From Geothermobacter ehrlichii (lineage in GTDB: Bacteria > Desulfobacterota > Desulfuromonadia > Desulfuromonadales > Geothermobacteraceae), in contig NZ_VNIB01000007.1 in assembly GCF_008124615.1 (NCBI RefSeq), forward strand, positions 43,501-107,500: 64,000 nucleotides of DNA. Reading direction: 5' to 3'. The first letter of the stretch is position 1. Every line of letters starts with the position of its first letter. Positions 60,650 through 64,000 of this stretch are shown piece by piece. The notes under the pieces were generated by a model. It had not been told where the DNA came from. It was given only the letters and a program-made list of their open reading frames with translations, and searched no databases. The translations under genes were made by a program, and so were the position numbers.

Positions 60650-61579
60650 ATGATTTTTCAGGCCACCATTGCCAAGCCCGTCACCATCACCGGAATCGGA
60701 CTCCATTCCGGTCGCGACATAACCATGACTCTGCGTCCGGCCGATGCCGGAACCGGAATCATCTTTCACCGCACCGAAGGGGAGCGTACCGTCGCCATTG
60801 AGGCCAGGGCCTGCAACGTGGTCGACACCCGGCTCGCCACCGTCATCGGCAAGCAGGGGCTGAGCGTTTCTACCATCGAACACCTGATGGCGGCCCTGAC
60901 CGCCTTCGGCATCGACAACCTGCACATCGACATCGACGGCCCGGAAGTTCCGATCATGGACGGCAGCGCCGCCCCGCTGATCGACCTTCTGACCGAGGCC
61001 GGACTTCAGCGGCTGCACCGCAGCCGCAAGTACCTGGCCATCCGCAAGCCGATCACCCTGGTCGAAGGGGAAAAACGGGTCAGCCTGATTCCGTCCCGTT
61101 TCTTCCGCATCAGCTTCGATATCGCCTTCGACCATCCCTGCATCGGCCTGCAGTCCCGATCGATCAAGTTTTCACCGGAACTCTTCCGTCGCGACATCGC
61201 CCCGGCCCGCACCTTCGGCTTTCTGCACGAGGTCGAGTACCTCAAGGCCAACGGCCTGGCGCGCGGCGGCTCGCTGGAAAACGCCGTGGTCATTGGCAAG
61301 GACGGCATCCTCAACGACGAAGGACTCCGCTTCAGCGACGAGTTCGTGCGCCACAAGATTCTCGACGCCATCGGCGACTTCAGCCTGCTCGGCTACCCGC
61401 TGCTCGGCCACATCAAGGCTTTCAAGGCCGGCCACGACATCAATCACAAGGCGGTCACACGGGTGCTCGAATCACCCGACCACTGGCAGATCGTCGAGTT
61501 CTCCGAAAAGGACCTGCTCGAAGCGCTGGAGCAGGCCCCGGCCGCCTACCAGGAAGAACTGGTCTTCTCCAAGGCCTGA
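60650..61579 (+). CDS. lpxC: UDP-3-O-acyl-N-acetylglucosamine deacetylase LpxC
   Basis: 309 residues. Zinc ligands are in place: His78 in STIEHLMAAL and His235/Asp239 in FVRHKILDAIGD; PIMDGSAAPLIDLL and GRDITMTL blocks fit the family, and FGFLHEVEYL is the substrate loop. It makes the committed step of lipid A synthesis in the cytoplasm. GGAGAAGGCAG precedes the ATG. Predicted sigma-54 control would be unusual. Confidence 0.96.
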   Translation: MIFQATIAKPVTITGIGLHSGRDITMTLRPADAGTGIIFHRTEGERTVAIEARACNVVDTRLATVIGKQGLSVSTIEHLMAALTAFGIDNLHIDIDGPEVPIMDGSAAPLIDLLTEAGLQRLHRSRKYLAIRKPITLVEGEKRVSLIPSRFFRISFDIAFDHPCIGLQSRSIKFSPELFRRDIAPARTFGFLHEVEYLKANGLARGGSLENAVVIGKDGILNDEGLRFSDEFVRHKILDAIGDFSLLGYPLLGHIKAFKAGHDINHKAVTRVLESPDHWQIVEFSEKDLLEALEQAPAAYQEELVFSKA

Positions 61580-61603
61580 GGCGGAACAGGAACCGAAACG
61601 GCC

Positions 61604-61630
61604 AGGGCAGCCTTGCGGCTGCCCTGAGTT
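61604..61630 (+). terminator. Weak terminator after lpxC
   Basis: Perfect stem AGGGCAGCC-TTGC-GGCTGCCCT followed only by GAGTTTG, so the T-tract is poor; some read-through into the kinase gene is possible. Confidence 0.5.
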
Positions 61631-61755
61631 TGCCGACCGACCAGGCGGCCTTTTTCGTCGCCCCCTCCTCCACCCTTGTCAAATGCCCTGTTTTATCCTA
61701 CCTTTGGGCAACCGGAAAGCTCCATAGTTCCGATTTGACCAAGAGCGGTATCCGC

Positions 61756-64000
61756 ATGAACCAGGGCGACCAGGACAAGACCAGAAAAAGCGAGCTGCGC
61801 AAACGACGCCGCGAGTGGCTGCTCGTACTGGTGGTCGTGGCGCTGGTCATCGTCTTTTCCCGCTTCGAGACCGAACTTTTCCAGTTCACCTCAAGCATTC
61901 CGCTGTCGAACACGGTTCTCGTCCTGGCCCTGATCAACATCAACATCCTGTTGATCATCCTCTTTCTCTTCCTGGTCTTCCGCAACCTGTTCAAGCTGAT
62001 CATCGAACGGCGCCGGAACGTTCCCGGCGCCCATCTGCGCAGCAAGCTGGTCCTCTCCTTCGTCGCCTTCTCCCTGATCCCGACCATGGTCCTGTTCATG
62101 GTCTCGGCCGGCTTCATCAGCACCACCATCGAAAACTGGTTCAATACCCAGATCGAAACCTCACTACAGGAATCCCTCGAAGTCGCCCAGACCTACTATC
62201 GCAACTCGGCCTCCAACGCCCTCTACTATGCCGATCAGCTGGCGGCCACCATCAAGGAGCAGAAACTGCTCAACGAAAGCAACCTGCCCCGGCTTGAGGC
62301 GCTGATCATCCAGAAACAGAAGGAGTACAACCTGGGCGTGGTCGAGGTCTTTTCCGCCACCTACGAGGAGTTGGTGCGCGCTTCCAACCCGCACATCCCG
62401 GCGGCGGAATTCACCAATCCCGATTCCGAGGCGATACGCGAAGCCCTGCAGGGCAAGCGCATCACCCGCATCACCCCCATCGGCAAGGCCGACCTGATTC
62501 GCGGCATCGTCCCCATCTACTCCAACTTCAACCCCGAGGACATCGTCGGCGCAGTGGTGGTCAACTACTACGTGCCCTACTCCCTGGTCAGCAAGATGAA
62601 GGAGATCTCCACCTCCTACGAGCAGTACAAGGGGACGAAGTTTCTCAAGTCGAAAATCCAGCAGGGCTATGTCATCGTCCTGCTGCTGATCGCCCTGGTG
62701 ATCCTCTTTCTCGCTACCTGGTTCGGCTTCTACCTGGCCCGCGGCATCACCGGACCACTGCAGGACCTGGCCGAGGCGACCGAAAGGGTGGCCGCCGGCG
62801 ACCTCGAACTGCAGCTGACCGCCAGGACCGATGACGAAGTCGGCTCCCTGGTGCAGTCCTTCAACAAGATGACCCAGGATCTGAAGCAGCATCAGCAGGC
62901 CCTGCGGCGCACCAACCTCGAACTGAGCCAGTCCAACCTCGAACTGGAACAGCGCCGCCGCTACATGGAGATCGTGCTGTCGAACGTGACCGCCGGGGTC
63001 ATCTCGATCAACAAGAACGGCGCCATCACCACCATCAACAAGTCGGCTACCCGGCTTCTGCGCATCAATCCGCACAACATCATCGGCCGCAACTTTCGCG
63101 AGGTCGTCGGCCCGACCTACCTGCCGATCATCAAGGACTTTCTGCGCGAGCTGGTCCATTCGGGCAAGGATTCGATCCGCAAGCAGCTGTCGCTGCAGAT
63201 CCAGGACCAGCGCCTGACCCTGCTGGTCAACATGACCACCCTGCGCGACGAAAACGGCGAGTTCATGGGCACCGTGGTGGTCTTCGACGACCTGACCCAG
63301 CTGATCAAGGCCCAGCGGATGGCGGCCTGGCGCGAAGTTGCGCGCCGCATCGCCCACGAGATCAAGAATCCGCTCACCCCGGTCCAGCTTTCGGCCCAGC
63401 GCCTGCGCCGGCGCTACCTCGACCGTTTCGGCGAGGACGACACGGTCTTCGACGAGTGCACCCGCATGATCATCAAGCAGGTCGATGAGCTGAAGACCCT
63501 GGTCAACGAGTTCTCCAACTTCGCCCGCATGCCGGCAAGCAACCCGACGCCCAACGACCTGAACGAAATCATCAGCGAAACCCTGGTCCTCTACCAGGAA
63601 GGGCACAAGGAGATCGACTTCAACTTCAGGCCGGACCCGTCGCTGCCGATCTTCAACCTCGACCGCGAACAGATCAAGCGGGTGCTGATCAACCTGCTCG
63701 ACAACGCCATCGACGCCATGAACGGCAAGGGGCGGATCGACATCAGCAGCCACTACAGTCCCGACCTGAAGATGGCGACGATGGAAGTTGCCGACTCCGG
63801 CAGCGGCATCCGGGAGGCAGACAAGGCACGGCTGTTCGAACCCTACTTCTCGACCAAGAAATCGGGAACCGGACTCGGACTGGCCATTGTCGCCACCATC
63901 ATCTCGGACCATAATGGCTACATCCGGGTCAAGGACAACACGCCGCGTGGCACCCGGTTCGTCGTCGAACTGCCGGTGAGCGAAAAACAGCCCGCGGCCT
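61756..64000 (+). CDS. ntrY: NtrY-like sensor histidine kinase (3' end beyond window)
   Basis: The visible 748 residues show three helices at the N-terminus (about 22-40, 50-75, 95-117), a periplasmic sensor region (about 118-295), a fourth helix (GYVIVLLLIALVILFLATWF), HAMP (about 325-375), PAS (about 405-510), and a histidine kinase core with His534 in RRIAHEIKNPLTPVQL, then N-box NLLDNAIDAM and G-boxes GSGI and GTGLGL. This is the NtrY layout; NtrY usually phosphorylates a sigma-54 activator, NtrX, whose gene would be expected just beyond the edge. The ATG at 61756 has a GAGCGG-type weak ribosome site. Confidence 0.9.
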   Translation, partial: MNQGDQDKTRKSELRKRRREWLLVLVVVALVIVFSRFETELFQFTSSIPLSNTVLVLALININILLIILFLFLVFRNLFKLIIERRRNVPGAHLRSKLVLSFVAFSLIPTMVLFMVSAGFISTTIENWFNTQIETSLQESLEVAQTYYRNSASNALYYADQLAATIKEQKLLNESNLPRLEALIIQKQKEYNLGVVEVFSATYEELVRASNPHIPAAEFTNPDSEAIREALQGKRITRITPIGKADLIRGIVPIYSNFNPEDIVGAVVVNYYVPYSLVSKMKEISTSYEQYKGTKFLKSKIQQGYVIVLLLIALVILFLATWFGFYLARGITGPLQDLAEATERVAAGDLELQLTARTDDEVGSLVQSFNKMTQDLKQHQQALRRTNLELSQSNLELEQRRRYMEIVLSNVTAGVISINKNGAITTINKSATRLLRINPHNIIGRNFREVVGPTYLPIIKDFLRELVHSGKDSIRKQLSLQIQDQRLTLLVNMTTLRDENGEFMGTVVVFDDLTQLIKAQRMAAWREVARRIAHEIKNPLTPVQLSAQRLRRRYLDRFGEDDTVFDECTRMIIKQVDELKTLVNEFSNFARMPASNPTPNDLNEIISETLVLYQEGHKEIDFNFRPDPSLPIFNLDREQIKRVLINLLDNAIDAMNGKGRIDISSHYSPDLKMATMEVADSGSGIREADKARLFEPYFSTKKSGTGLGLAIVATIISDHNGYIRVKDNTPRGTRFVVELPVSEKQPAA

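Noticed and set aside
62164..63912. A 582-codon minus-strand frame opposite the NtrY-like kinase
   Set aside because: The kinase motifs on the plus strand are unambiguous; the reverse frame has no motif.

Overview
The window is GC-rich chromosomal DNA, probably from a Desulfuromonadales-type (Geobacter/Desulfuromonas-like) Desulfobacterota bacterium. The grounds are a succinyl:acetate CoA-transferase-type gene of the acetate-oxidising TCA cycle, a CIRCE-preceded rpoH, a c-type cytochrome next to metal-efflux genes, DUF362 ferredoxin-like proteins, HD-GYP/GGDEF signalling, an NtrY kinase with a sigma-54-like promoter nearby, and dispersed palindromic repeats of the kind common in that group. 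This placement is inferred from gene content; no rRNA or tRNA gene is present to fix it.

Layout. 1-3.7 kb: recN (cut by the window edge) and nadK on the minus strand, divergent from rarA and a YidD-like gene. 3.7-6.8 kb: a repeat-bearing gap, a 760-residue GAF/HD-GYP/PilZ receptor, and a duplicated 118-bp repeat. 6.8-21.1 kb, minus strand: an outer-membrane protein, then an ~11 kb, mostly tightly packed metal-handling operon. Its transcription order is HMA-SurA-like fusion, DUF2318 protein, FtsX-type permease, ABC ATPase, two zinc-ribbon proteins, cytochrome c, CusC-, CusB- and CusA-like efflux proteins, and a Met/His-rich periplasmic protein. A membrane transporter gene lies upstream.

21-29 kb: small envelope and housekeeping genes (YkgJ-type, glycine-zipper lipoprotein, SYLF, hemolysin III, quinone oxidoreductase, Nudix, DUF2279, MnmM-like, TerB, DUF190, CrcB). 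28.8-36.4 kb: promoter and CIRCE, rpoH, and an overlapping moxR/DUF58/Bat gene series, then bamD. 36.6-43 kb: CoA-transferase, a CDGSH protein with an odd second motif, peroxiredoxin, xerC, lipase-like/YjbQ/DUF362. 43-49 kb: NifU-like, MidA-like, HAD, GDPD, rhodanese, glpX and a cytidylate-kinase-like/BON fusion. 49.5-54 kb: yebC-ruvC-ruvA-ruvB-GGDEF. 54-64 kb: a large unrecognised protein, queH, patatin, phasin-like, ubiB, lpxC behind a sigma-54-like promoter, and ntrY cut by the window end.

Three arrangements seem most informative. The first is the metal operon, which joins a FetA-D-like (DUF2318/FtsX/ABC) module to a CusCBA pump. The second is the CIRCE-rpoH-moxR-bat run, which suggests envelope quality control under heat-shock repression. 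The third is a pair of 162-bp near-palindromic elements with 5-bp target duplications, which look like a non-autonomous mobile family. No insertion-sequence transposase, prophage, CRISPR array or RNA gene was found.
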